Counted from the stretch's first letter, positions 1 to 6,798 are shown. The stretch: 8,768 bases of DNA from JAVWIF01 sp036639635 (GCA_036639635.1 JAVWIF010000067.1:1-8768), one strand, 5' to 3'. Notes: a model not told the origin generated them from the sequence alone. Translations and numbers: made by a program.

Positions 1-7
1 CAAGAAT

Positions 8-13
8 CCTCCT
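8..13 (-). promoter_or_regulatory. Ribosome binding site of an off-window gene
   Basis: On the minus strand this reads AGGAGG, a perfect Shine-Dalgarno sequence. With the usual 7-base gap the start codon falls at the first base left of the window. A TTG at 1-3 would be only 4 bases away and is less likely. The next gene on the minus strand therefore probably starts at or within a few bases of the left edge. Its product cannot be told. Confidence 0.6.
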
Positions 14-30
14 CTTATTTTTTTTGTCCA

Positions 31-45
31 GTACATATATTGTAC
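31..45 (-). promoter_or_regulatory. Candidate promoter -10 box inside a palindrome
   Basis: The 15-base element GTACATATATTGTAC has perfect 5-base arms (GTACA/TGTAC) around TATAT. Its minus-strand reading contains TACAAT (39-44), a good -10 box for the off-window gene. The -35 is poor: TTAAAA at 18-base spacing is the best fit. A weak -35 with a palindrome over the -10 is what a regulated promoter can look like, but the match could be chance in AT-rich DNA. Confidence 0.3.
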
Positions 46-96
46 GCCTAAACTAAACATGATTTTAATTAACGTTGCGACTAGACAGAAATCTTA

Positions 97-154
97 CAAA
101 AAATAAAAATCGCTAATTTTGGCAGAGAGCTTTTCAAATATTTGATTCTCTGCC
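97..154 (-). terminator. Possible terminator or attenuator hairpin
   Basis: Arms GGCAGAGA (121-128) and TCTCTGCC (147-154) are perfect complements around an 18-base loop that itself contains the palindrome CAAATATTTG. On the minus strand the stem is followed after about ten bases by a broken T-rich stretch (five Ts, an A, six Ts). The distance to the T-tract is longer than in a standard intrinsic terminator. It may be the delayed terminator of the diguanylate cyclase transcript or a leader structure for the off-window gene. Confidence 0.35.
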
Positions 155-387
155 ACTAAAACCTCCCATTTACAAACAGTACAGTTTTTTGTTATGCCGT
201 ACTTCTAACAATGATAACATTTCATCATCATAGGCTACCTTTGTCAATTCGTGAAATAATAAAAAGCAATTCCAGTATCTTCAATCCTCGTAATAGCTTC
301 ACATTAACACACAAATATCGTCTGATAATCCTTCTGTTTTTCCTGTTTTATAGCAAAATATAATCCCATATTTCATCATTTCCTCTT

Positions 388-3300
388 TTATTCTTCTCTA
401 ATTTTACCATAAAGCAATACCATCTTCCGCTCATTAGACCAATTGATTGTAAGAGCTCTAACCTTTAGACGTTTTTGTCCTTGTTCGCTTATAATTTCAA
501 GATTATCTACATCTCCTTGTCTAATCTTTTCTATAATGCAACTTTCACAAGGAGCTTCTTGGCCACCTCTTAAATTTGTAAAACAATATTGTCCAGGCTT
601 TACGGATGGGAACAATTCCTGCATTACATTATTTGAATATTCAATGGTATGTGTCTCTGGATTTACTACACAAATATAATCTGGTAATACATCTAATATT
701 TTTAGGCGTGTATGTAAATTTTCAATTAGATTTGCTTCTGTTTTTTTCTTAAACAAGAAAACACTAACAATTTTTGCTAGATAGGATAATTTATCTATTT
801 CTTCTGATGTCCATATACGATTTTCACCACATTCATCAAATCCAATAAATCCATAGGTACGATCATCGTTTACAATCGTTACTTGTAATGTTGACATAAT
901 TCCTTGTGATTTAAATAAATTTCTTATATAAGAAGGCAAATCATCAACATTATTGCAATACAACAATCCTTTCGAATCAAAACTATCCATAATATACTGT
1001 TCACCAAAAGACAGATCAATATCTTGTAATTGCTTAATAAATGAAGGTATTTCTGTATTACACCATTCAAAAATATTTGTTGTTTTTTTCATTTCATCAT
1101 CATTTTCAAAAATAGAAACTCTACTTACATGAAAGTATTGACCAATTGCTGCTAATGCCATATTAATACTAACCTGAAAATCTTTTGTAGCATATAACAA
1201 TTCGAAAATATATTCTTCGATATTATGTTCTGATTTGATATTCTGTAATTCTTCTTCTCTCGTTTTATTATTGGATATTGGATAATTTTTTGCATTGTTT
1301 TCTTGATATAATACAAACTGATCTTTTCCACTCTCTTTTGATTGATAAAGAGCCGCATCACTTTTACGATAAAGCACTTCAAAAGGTTCATCATCTGTTT
1401 CAATCATTAAAATTCCCATACTACATGATATTTTATACTCTGCCTTATCTCCTGTATATGTTTGTCTAAATGCATTGCTTAATTCAGTTGCTTTTTTTAA
1501 TACCATGCTTGTATCAGGCACATTTCTCATCACGATGGCAAATTCATCGCCACCCATTCGAGCAATAATATCATCGCTTCTAAATAGTGTCTTTAATTTT
1601 TCAGCAACATCTATCAAAACAACATCACCAAAAGCATGTCCTAAAGTATCGTTAATACCTTTAAAGTTATCAATATCAATTACAATCAGTGCATGTAATT
1701 TATCTGCATCACTTTCCAAAATATCATTTACTAATGACTCCATCGCTACCTTATTAAATAAACCTGTCATTGCGTCTTTTTGTAATCGTTTCTCTAGAAC
1801 TTCCGTTTTCTTTTTAATGTCATCTATATCACTCATATATCCTATCAATCGTAATGGTCTATGATATTTATCAATCATCATACTTAAATCAATATGTGCC
1901 CAAATATAAACATTGTCAAAACGACGTAACCTTGCTTCAAAACTAACTTTACATTGCAGCCTTAATTCTTCCATCTTAATATTTACTAATTTATAATCAT
2001 CTTCATGGAAAAAATATGTGCTAATTGCTTTCACATACTCCTCGTATGGTAATGATGCAAATACATTTGTCGCTTCTAATAGCTTATCACTTCCCACGCC
2101 GAACATACGCTCTGCATTTTCAAAATGCGTATACGTTTTATGTGTTAAATCTATTTCAAATAATGTTCCACTTGATGCATTAATTGCAATGGAAAAACGA
2201 TTCTCACTTAAACGTAATTCTTGTTCCTGCTTTTTCATAGCTGTAATATCTGAAATAATACTATGATTGTTTAACTTATCTTTTTCACCAACTAAATATC
2301 CATTATCCATTACCCAAATGTAATTTCCATCTTTCTTTTTAATTCGATAAGAAACATGATAATTAGAACCTTTTTCTATTTGTGTTAAATACATGCTAAA
2401 TGCTTCTTCACGATCTTCTTCATGCATTAATTGAAAATAATGCCCACCATAAATCATTGCAATATCATCTAATGTATAGCCAGTCATTTTTGTGAATTCA
2501 TCACTTACATAAGAGACCATTAAATCTTCTGAATTTTTAGCATGACTAGCAATTACTAGACCTGCATTAATGTTATCTAATAAAGATTGATATCGTTGGT
2601 TAGCTTTGGTAATCATTTGGTTATGCCGTTTCATATGAATAGCAAAATATACTCCAATGAAGAAAGCTATTATAATTAACTTTCCTATCATAGATACAAC
2701 AATACGATTGGTATCCGCTTCTTGTTGTACCATAAGTTTATCTGATGCTACACTAAAAGTATACCAATCATTTATTTTAGACGGCATTACGCTAACAAAA
2801 CGTGTATTCCCTTTGTACTTATAGGTAAAACTCTTTTGCTCTCCTTTTTGCATGATTTGCTTTATTTCATTAATAGAAATATCTTGTAATTGTGTTTGTG
2901 ATAAAAAATGGAACATGTTGTCTTCTTTAATCAGCTTGTCTTCATGTCCATTTGTTATTAAAAGAGAACCATCATTTGCCACAATAAAACCATATTCATG
3001 ACTTCTATAGCTTGTATCTAATAGCTCTTTTCCAGCAGTTGCTGTAGGATACACACCAAATAACACCCCTGTGTTTTCTTGATTTTGCTTTAATGGAACA
3101 GAAATAACAATAACCTTTTCATCTTCTACTAAACTTGTAATAGGACCACTTATCGTAGATTCTCCAGCCAATCCTTTTATAAAATAATCGCGTTGTGATA
3201 TATTGGCAGTTTTACCTGTATTCGAAAAACTATTACCTTCTTTATCACTTACAACAATTTTTTCAAAGCCTCCATCAAGAACAGCTTTCTTTAAAATTCC

Positions 3301-3552
3301 AATTACCTCTTCTTTTGTCCAAGTATTCTTACTTTCTAAACTTCCTGCTAACACCTCTAATGTTTTTTGATTATAATGTATACGATCACTAAAAACCTCA
3401 TTGTAGTGAAGTGAAGCATCTACTAGTGTGCGATATGTTTCTTTTGTTAATGAATTTTTTAATTGAAATGAAAAATCCCGCATTGTAAGAAACGTAGCAC
3501 TCACAATACCAATTATAAATATTATTACTAATGTTGCTTTTTTCACTTTCAT
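388..3552 (-). CDS. Membrane-bound sensory diguanylate cyclase (Cache-PAS-PAS-GGDEF-GAF-PAS)
   Basis: This 1054-residue protein is predicted to make cyclic di-GMP from two GTP. A membrane segment at 7-24 and another at about 285-307 flank an extracytoplasmic dCache-like sensor (about 26-284, with RDYF at 121-124). Two PAS domains follow (about 316-440 and 449-580), then the GGDEF domain (about 588-750). The active site is intact: D626 and the GGDEF signature at 667-671. RSDD at 658-661 fits the RxxD inhibitory site, five residues before the signature, so product inhibition is expected. After the cyclase come a GAF-like domain (about 778-938) and a C-terminal PAS-like segment (about 945-1052) with C990, C1002 and C1005. 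No EAL or HD-GYP phosphodiesterase domain is seen. The start ATG has GAGGAG about 8 bases upstream. The gene stands alone between its own promoter and a spacer. The ligand cannot be deduced. The cyclase call is firm; the exact domain edges are estimates. Confidence 0.93.
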   Translation of the reverse strand: MKVKKATLVIIFIIGIVSATFLTMRDFSFQLKNSLTKETYRTLVDASLHYNEVFSDRIHYNQKTLEVLAGSLESKNTWTKEEVIGILKKAVLDGGFEKIVVSDKEGNSFSNTGKTANISQRDYFIKGLAGESTISGPITSLVEDEKVIVISVPLKQNQENTGVLFGVYPTATAGKELLDTSYRSHEYGFIVANDGSLLITNGHEDKLIKEDNMFHFLSQTQLQDISINEIKQIMQKGEQKSFTYKYKGNTRFVSVMPSKINDWYTFSVASDKLMVQQEADTNRIVVSMIGKLIIIAFFIGVYFAIHMKRHNQMITKANQRYQSLLDNINAGLVIASHAKNSEDLMVSYVSDEFTKMTGYTLDDIAMIYGGHYFQLMHEEDREEAFSMYLTQIEKGSNYHVSYRIKKKDGNYIWVMDNGYLVGEKDKLNNHSIISDITAMKKQEQELRLSENRFSIAINASSGTLFEIDLTHKTYTHFENAERMFGVGSDKLLEATNVFASLPYEEYVKAISTYFFHEDDYKLVNIKMEELRLQCKVSFEARLRRFDNVYIWAHIDLSMMIDKYHRPLRLIGYMSDIDDIKKKTEVLEKRLQKDAMTGLFNKVAMESLVNDILESDADKLHALIVIDIDNFKGINDTLGHAFGDVVLIDVAEKLKTLFRSDDIIARMGGDEFAIVMRNVPDTSMVLKKATELSNAFRQTYTGDKAEYKISCSMGILMIETDDEPFEVLYRKSDAALYQSKESGKDQFVLYQENNAKNYPISNNKTREEELQNIKSEHNIEEYIFELLYATKDFQVSINMALAAIGQYFHVSRVSIFENDDEMKKTTNIFEWCNTEIPSFIKQLQDIDLSFGEQYIMDSFDSKGLLYCNNVDDLPSYIRNLFKSQGIMSTLQVTIVNDDRTYGFIGFDECGENRIWTSEEIDKLSYLAKIVSVFLFKKKTEANLIENLHTRLKILDVLPDYICVVNPETHTIEYSNNVMQELFPSVKPGQYCFTNLRGGQEAPCESCIIEKIRQGDVDNLEIISEQGQKRLKVRALTINWSNERKMVLLYGKIREE

Positions 3553-3583
3553 AAAGAAACTCCTCTTTTGATTATCTATATCA

Positions 3584-3612
3584 ATTGTATGCTATTTATC
3601 GTTAAATTTCAA
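3584..3612 (-). promoter_or_regulatory. Sigma-A-type promoter of the diguanylate cyclase gene
   Basis: On the minus strand TTGAAA (3607-3612) is followed after exactly 17 bases by TACAAT (3584-3589). Both are one mismatch from consensus. Transcription should start near 3577, giving a leader of about 25 bases that contains the Shine-Dalgarno sequence. The site lies between the mreB-type terminator and the gene, so the cyclase is probably transcribed independently. Confidence 0.7.
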
Positions 3613-3658
3613 CAAATAATCACAGATATATCACATTATATTTTATAAATATAGTATT

Positions 3659-3685
3659 AAAAAACTCTTCTTCAGCAAAGAGTTT
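3659..3685 (-). terminator. Intrinsic terminator of the MreB-family gene
   Basis: Arms AAACTCTT (3662-3669) and AAGAGTTT (3678-3685) pair perfectly over an 8-base loop. On the minus strand the stem runs into six or more Ts. It lies a few bases after the stop codon of the MreB-family gene. The stem is AT-rich, so termination may be partial. Confidence 0.7.
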
Positions 3686-3692
3686 CTAATTA

Positions 3693-4664
3693 TTATAAAT
3701 TTTGTAACATTATATTACAACCATCAACGACACAGTTTAAAGCATTTTCAGCAACATAAACAGGTATCTTTAACTCATCACGTAATAATTGATCTAAATT
3801 TTTTAACAAAGCGCCTCCACCCGTTAACACAAGACCATGTTGCACAATATCTGATGCTAGTTCTGGTGGTGTAACTTCAAGTATCGTTTTCGTAGCATGA
3901 ACAATTTCAGCTAAACTTGCTTTGATATAAGACTGTACCTCATTACTTGTTATTGTAATCGCATGTGGCAAGCCAGTTTCTACATCACGTCCACTAACAC
4001 TAATTGATTCTGGTCGTGTAGCAACCACAGCATTTCCTATTTGTTGTTTAATTTCATCAGCAGTCTGTTCTCCAATGTACATTTTCTTATCTAATCGTAC
4101 ACCTTCAATAATATCTTGTGTAATTCTATTTCCAGCTACTTTAATAGATGTCGAACATACAATTTCACCTAATGATAAAACAGCAATATCCGTTGTTCCT
4201 CCACCCATATCGAGTACCATATTTCCGCTTGGTTTACCAATATCTAAACCAGCTCCAATTGCAGAAACTTTAGGTTCTTCTTCTAGATATACTTTCTTAG
4301 CTCCTGCACGATATGCGCAATCACGAATTGCATTTTTTTCTACAGATGTAATTTTAGTTGGATGACAAATCAAAATAATGTTCTTTTGGAACATTCCTTT
4401 TAAATCACATTTCTTTAAGAAATAATTTAACATCATATCCGTTGCTTCAAAATCAGCAACTACACCATCTTTAAGTGGACGAATACAAATCATATTTTTT
4501 GGTGTTCGTCCCAACATCTCTCTCGCATCACTTCCTGCAGCGATACATTTTTTTGTTGCCGCATCTACTGTAATAATAGATGGTTCATTTATAAGTACTC
4601 CTTTATTGTCGACACAGATTAATAAATTTGTAGTACCCAAGTCAATTCCTATTCTTCTTACCAT
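3693..4664 (-). CDS. mreB: MreB-family rod shape-determining protein (stand-alone paralogue)
   Basis: This 323-residue actin homologue should polymerise on the inner face of the membrane with ATP and guide the cell-wall elongation machinery. It is slightly shorter than typical MreB/Mbl proteins (about 333-345). The phosphate-1 loop is at 6-13 (GIDLGTTN), the catalytic glutamate region is YLEEEP at 126-131, the phosphate-2 loop is DMGGGTTD at 152-159, and the adenosine motif is GLVLTGGGAL at 277-286. The family stretches IGEQTADEIK (197-206) and GRDVETGLP (225-233) are present. The tail is unusual: where MreB proteins usually have a CVA.G-type motif, this one has CVVDGC (311-316). The ATG has AGAAGGA 5 bases upstream. 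The gene is not next to mreC/mreD and has its own promoter and terminator, as expected of an extra paralogue such as Mbl or MreBH. Family membership is sure; which paralogue it is cannot be told from this sequence. Confidence 0.93.
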   Translation of the reverse strand: MVRRIGIDLGTTNLLICVDNKGVLINEPSIITVDAATKKCIAAGSDAREMLGRTPKNMICIRPLKDGVVADFEATDMMLNYFLKKCDLKGMFQKNIILICHPTKITSVEKNAIRDCAYRAGAKKVYLEEEPKVSAIGAGLDIGKPSGNMVLDMGGGTTDIAVLSLGEIVCSTSIKVAGNRITQDIIEGVRLDKKMYIGEQTADEIKQQIGNAVVATRPESISVSGRDVETGLPHAITITSNEVQSYIKASLAEIVHATKTILEVTPPELASDIVQHGLVLTGGGALLKNLDQLLRDELKIPVYVAENALNCVVDGCNIMLQNL

Positions 4665-4707
4665 GATCTTCCTTCTTTCAGTAATTGTTTTTTCACTGTA
4701 CTTATTA

Positions 4708-4737
4708 AATATATCATATTTAAGGATTAAAAATCAA
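4708..4737 (-). promoter_or_regulatory. Extended -10 promoter of the MreB-family gene
   Basis: On the minus strand TTGATT (4732-4737) and TATATT (4708-4713) are 18 bases apart. A TG one base before the -10 makes it an extended -10 element. It lies downstream of the strong terminator at 4797-4826, so the MreB-family gene is expressed separately from the GGGtGRT operon. Confidence 0.55.
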
Positions 4738-4796
4738 AACTTCTTGGAATAATTTACATTTATTTAAATATTTTTACATTTTCTTCGATTAAACCT

Positions 4797-4826
4797 AAAA
4801 AAAAGATAACATATTCGTTATCTTTT
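4797..4826 (-). terminator. Strong intrinsic terminator of the GGGtGRT operon
   Basis: Arms AAAAGATAAC (4801-4810) and GTTATCTTTT (4817-4826) pair perfectly over a 6-base loop. On the minus strand the stem merges into a run of eight Ts (4797-4804). It begins about ten bases after the GGGtGRT stop codon and should end the two-gene operon cleanly. Confidence 0.85.
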
Positions 4827-4835
4827 AGTTAATGC

Positions 4836-5837
4836 TTATTTGTTTAAAGCTTCGGAAATTGCAACAGCAACAGCAACGCTTGCGCCTACCATTGGGTTGT
4901 TACCCATTCCAATAAGACCCATCATCTCAACGTGAGCAGGAACTGAAGAAGATCCAGCAAATTGAGCATCAGAGTGCATACGTCCCATTGTGTCTGTCAT
5001 ACCATAAGAAGCAGGTCCTGCAGCCATGTTATCTGGGTGAAGAGTACGTCCCGTACCACCACCTGAAGCAACTGAGAAGTATTTTTTACCTTGTTCAATA
5101 CATTCTTTTTTATAAGTTCCAGCAACTGGGTGTTGGAAACGTGTTGGGTTTGTTGAGTTACCAGTAATAGAAACATCAACACCTTCTGAATGCATAATAG
5201 ATACACCTTCACGAACATCGTCAGCACCATAACAGTTAACAGCAGCTCTTTCTCCATCAGAATATGGAGTTCTTGAAACAACTTCTAAATTACTAGTAAA
5301 GTAATCAAATTTAGTTTCAACATATGTAAATCCATTAATACGAGAAATGATTTTAGCAGCATCTTTTCCTAATCCATTTAAGATTACTCTTAATGGTTCT
5401 TTACGTGCTTTGTTAGCATTACGAGCAATACCAATTGCCCCTTCAGCAGCAGCGAAACTTTCATGTCCAGCTAAGAAAGCAAAACATTTTGTTTCTTCTG
5501 ACAATAACATTGCAGCTAAGTTTCCATGTCCAATACCAACTTTACGATCGTCAGCAACAGAACCAGGAATACAGAATGCTTGTAAACCTTCACCAAGTGA
5601 TTTCGCTACTTCATAAGCAGTTTTGTCACCATTTTTAATAGCAATAGCAGCACCTACTGTATAAGCCCAACATGCGTTATCAAAACAAATTGGTTGAATG
5701 CCTTTTACAATACTAGCTACATCAACACCAAGATTATCACATAGTGTTTTACATTCTTCAACAGAAGAGATCCCATGAGATTTTAATACTTTGTTAAGTG
5801 TATCAATACGTCTTTCGTAACTTTCAAATAAAGCCAT
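4836..5837 (-). CDS. GGGtGRT family protein
   Basis: This 333-residue protein carries the family's name motif, GGGTGRT, at 259-265, followed by LHPDN. Glycine- and alanine-rich stretches continue to the C-terminus (for example MGLIGMGNNPMVGASVAVA at 306-324). I see no signal peptide, and no obvious membrane helix apart from the hydrophobic alanine/valine-rich end, so it is probably cytosolic. Several cysteines (C29, C33, C51, C56, C89, C118, C202, C246) are possible metal or Fe-S ligands, which is inference. GGGtGRT proteins (a Pfam family) occur mainly in anaerobes; I know of no settled activity. The gene is 12 bases downstream of the NifU/IscU-like scaffold gene. Its Shine-Dalgarno sequence AGGAGG (5846-5851) overlaps that gene's stop codon, which points to translational coupling and a shared job. 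A perfect terminator follows. Family assignment is very sure; function is unknown. Confidence 0.93.
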   Translation of the reverse strand: MALFESYERRIDTLNKVLKSHGISSVEECKTLCDNLGVDVASIVKGIQPICFDNACWAYTVGAAIAIKNGDKTAYEVAKSLGEGLQAFCIPGSVADDRKVGIGHGNLAAMLLSEETKCFAFLAGHESFAAAEGAIGIARNANKARKEPLRVILNGLGKDAAKIISRINGFTYVETKFDYFTSNLEVVSRTPYSDGERAAVNCYGADDVREGVSIMHSEGVDVSITGNSTNPTRFQHPVAGTYKKECIEQGKKYFSVASGGGTGRTLHPDNMAAGPASYGMTDTMGRMHSDAQFAGSSSVPAHVEMMGLIGMGNNPMVGASVAVAVAISEALNK

Positions 5838-5845
5838 GTTATTTC

Positions 5846-5851
5846 CCTCCT
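5846..5851 (-). promoter_or_regulatory. Ribosome binding site overlapping the upstream stop codon
   Basis: AGGAGG lies 8 bases before the GGGtGRT start and shares bases with the TAG stop (5850-5852) of the scaffold gene. Ribosomes finishing the first gene would be placed directly on the second start, which suits balanced production of partner proteins. Confidence 0.8.
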
Positions 5852-6542
5852 ATTCCTTTCTTGGATCAATGTATTTCACAGCATCTGCGAAACGACCATA
5901 AGATCCTTTGTTATCTGCGATAGCTTTTGCTGGATCTACATTGTTTTTAATAGCATCCATAAATTTACCCATGTTTACATATTCATAACCAATGATTTCG
6001 CCATCTTTATCTAATCCAATTTGTGTAATGTATCCTTCTGCTAATTCAAGGTAACGAGGTCCTTTTAATTTTGTAGAGAAAATCGTACCTACTTGAGAAC
6101 GAAGACCTTTTCCTAAATCCTCTAAACCAGCTCCAATAGGAAGCCCTCCTTCAGAGAATGCAGATTGACTACGTCCATACGCAATTTGTAAGAACAATTC
6201 ACGCATAGCAGTGTTGATAGCATCACAAACTAAGTCTGTATTTAATGCCTCTAATAATGTTTTTCCAACGATTGCCTCAGATGCCATAGCAGCAGAGTGA
6301 GTCATACCTGAACAACCTAATGTTTCAATCAATGCCTCTTCAATAATACCTTCTTTGATATTAAGTGTTAGTTTACAAGCACCTTGTTGAGGAGCACACC
6401 AACCAATACCGTGTGTCAAACCAGAAATATCTTTAATTTCTTTTGAGTTTACCCATTTTCCTTCTTCAGGAATAGGCGCACAACCATGGCTTGCACCACA
6501 TTTTACTGTGCACATGTTTTCTACTTCTTTTGAATAAATCAT
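5850..6542 (-). CDS. NifU/IscU-like iron-sulfur cluster scaffold protein
   Basis: This protein has 230 residues when started at 6542. An ATG at 6561-6563 is in frame, but it would put the Shine-Dalgarno sequence AAAGGAG (6550-6556) inside the coding region; the chosen ATG is 7 bases from that site. The middle resembles the IscU/NifU N-terminal fold: a cysteine before a beta strand (C56), GIIEEA at 65-70, then GC at 76-77, an alanine/serine-rich helix and GKTLLEA at 93-99. C56 and C77 match the first two cluster ligands of IscU, and C106 is a candidate third. In front is an extra N-terminal cysteine group (C11, C15, C21, then C49) that ordinary IscU lacks. The C-terminal half (about 115-230) has no IscU counterpart that I recognise. 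It probably holds or delivers a cluster for its neighbour, the GGGtGRT protein. No cysteine desulfurase or other suf/isc gene is nearby. The scaffold fold is confident; the client is inferred. Confidence 0.88.
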   Translation of the reverse strand: MIYSKEVENMCTVKCGASHGCAPIPEEGKWVNSKEIKDISGLTHGIGWCAPQQGACKLTLNIKEGIIEEALIETLGCSGMTHSAAMASEAIVGKTLLEALNTDLVCDAINTAMRELFLQIAYGRSQSAFSEGGLPIGAGLEDLGKGLRSQVGTIFSTKLKGPRYLELAEGYITQIGLDKDGEIIGYEYVNMGKFMDAIKNNVDPAKAIADNKGSYGRFADAVKYIDPRKE

Positions 6543-6549
6543 GTAAATT

Positions 6550-6556
6550 CTCCTTT
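6550..6556 (-). promoter_or_regulatory. Ribosome binding site that sets the scaffold gene start
   Basis: AAAGGAG with a 7-base gap to the ATG at 6540-6542. It lies inside the frame if the upstream ATG at 6561-6563 is used, which argues for the inner start. Confidence 0.75.
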
Positions 6557-6591
6557 CTCGCATAATCCATAACAGATTTACTTATCACTTT

Positions 6592-6723
6592 TTATAAAGT
6601 AATAGCTTTGCTTTTGCAATGTTTTATCATCGCTTCAGGGGTTTTGTAGCCTCTTTTATTGTATTTGTAAAATATTTCACAAGAAATGGCATCCCACTCC
6701 ATTATTTTAATTCTTTTCCCCAT
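6592..6723 (-). other. Possible 43-residue small ORF in the operon leader
   Basis: An ATG at 6721-6723 opens a 43-codon frame ending at TAA 6592-6594. An AAGGA sits 9 bases upstream. The peptide begins MGKRIKIMEWDAI, is rich in lysine and aromatic residues, and has two cysteines (C15, C36). The ATG lies between the -35 and -10 boxes of the operon promoter, and the second in-frame ATG (6700-6702) lies just before the expected transcript start. It could therefore be translated only from read-through past the terminator at 6769-6792 or from another promoter. The composition looks protein-like, but no homologue is recognised. It may be a remnant or a coincidence. Confidence 0.25.
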
Positions 6724-6732
6724 TTATGTCAA
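6704..6732 (-). promoter_or_regulatory. Strong promoter of the scaffold/GGGtGRT operon
   Basis: On the minus strand a perfect TTGACA (6727-6732) is followed after 17 bases by TAAAAT (6704-6709), one mismatch from consensus. Transcription should start near 6697, leaving a leader of about 155 bases before the scaffold ATG. I recognise no known riboswitch in that leader. The box quality suggests high constitutive expression. Confidence 0.85.
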
Positions 6733-6768
6733 TCCTTAACGAAGGCTTTTTCATCTACTTTACGCCGT

Positions 6769-6792
6769 AAAAAAGGCAACTTTCGTCGCCTT
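6769..6792 (-). terminator. Intrinsic terminator of the histidine phosphatase gene
   Basis: Arms AAGGCAAC (6773-6780) and GTCGCCTT (6785-6792) form an 8-bp stem with one G-U pair and a 4-base loop. On the minus strand it runs into six Ts. It starts about six bases after the phosphatase stop codon and separates that unit from the scaffold/GGGtGRT operon. Confidence 0.85.
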
Positions 6793-6798
6793 CATCAT

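Larger units (their letters stand above)
1..387. other. Left-edge intergenic region, mostly non-coding
   Basis: This is the stretch downstream of the diguanylate cyclase stop codon and upstream (in minus-strand sense) of a gene outside the window. It holds a possible degraded reading frame (170-379), a 20-codon peptide with a Shine-Dalgarno sequence (94-156), an inverted repeat (121-154), a weak promoter with a palindrome (31-45) and a strong ribosome binding site at the very edge (8-13). These are listed separately. I see no long open reading frame on either strand, and no textbook terminator directly after the diguanylate cyclase gene. Confidence 0.6.

Noticed and set aside
1152..1403. 83-codon minus-strand frame inside the diguanylate cyclase
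   Set aside because: It is an alternative frame of the same coding region, rich in lysine and isoleucine as expected from AT-rich DNA, with no recognisable motif.
443..2266. Plus-strand open frames (for example 443-679, 1278-1469, 1475-1864, 2018-2266) opposite the diguanylate cyclase
   Set aside because: They lie wholly antisense to a gene with clear domains, have no convincing ribosome binding sites and translate to low-complexity sequence.
3613..3635. TGTGA repeats upstream of the cyclase promoter as a CRP-like operator
   Set aside because: The two TGTGA copies are direct rather than inverted, and the surrounding DNA is so AT-rich that the match is weak.
4075..5638. Plus-strand frames opposite the MreB-family and GGGtGRT genes (4075-4365, 5347-5616, 5435-5638)
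   Set aside because: They are antisense shadows of strongly conserved proteins, without ribosome binding sites of their own.
6543..6697. A known riboswitch in the scaffold/GGGtGRT leader
   Set aside because: I looked for conserved cores of common classes and found none. Only short hairpins such as TTGCAAAAGCAA are present.
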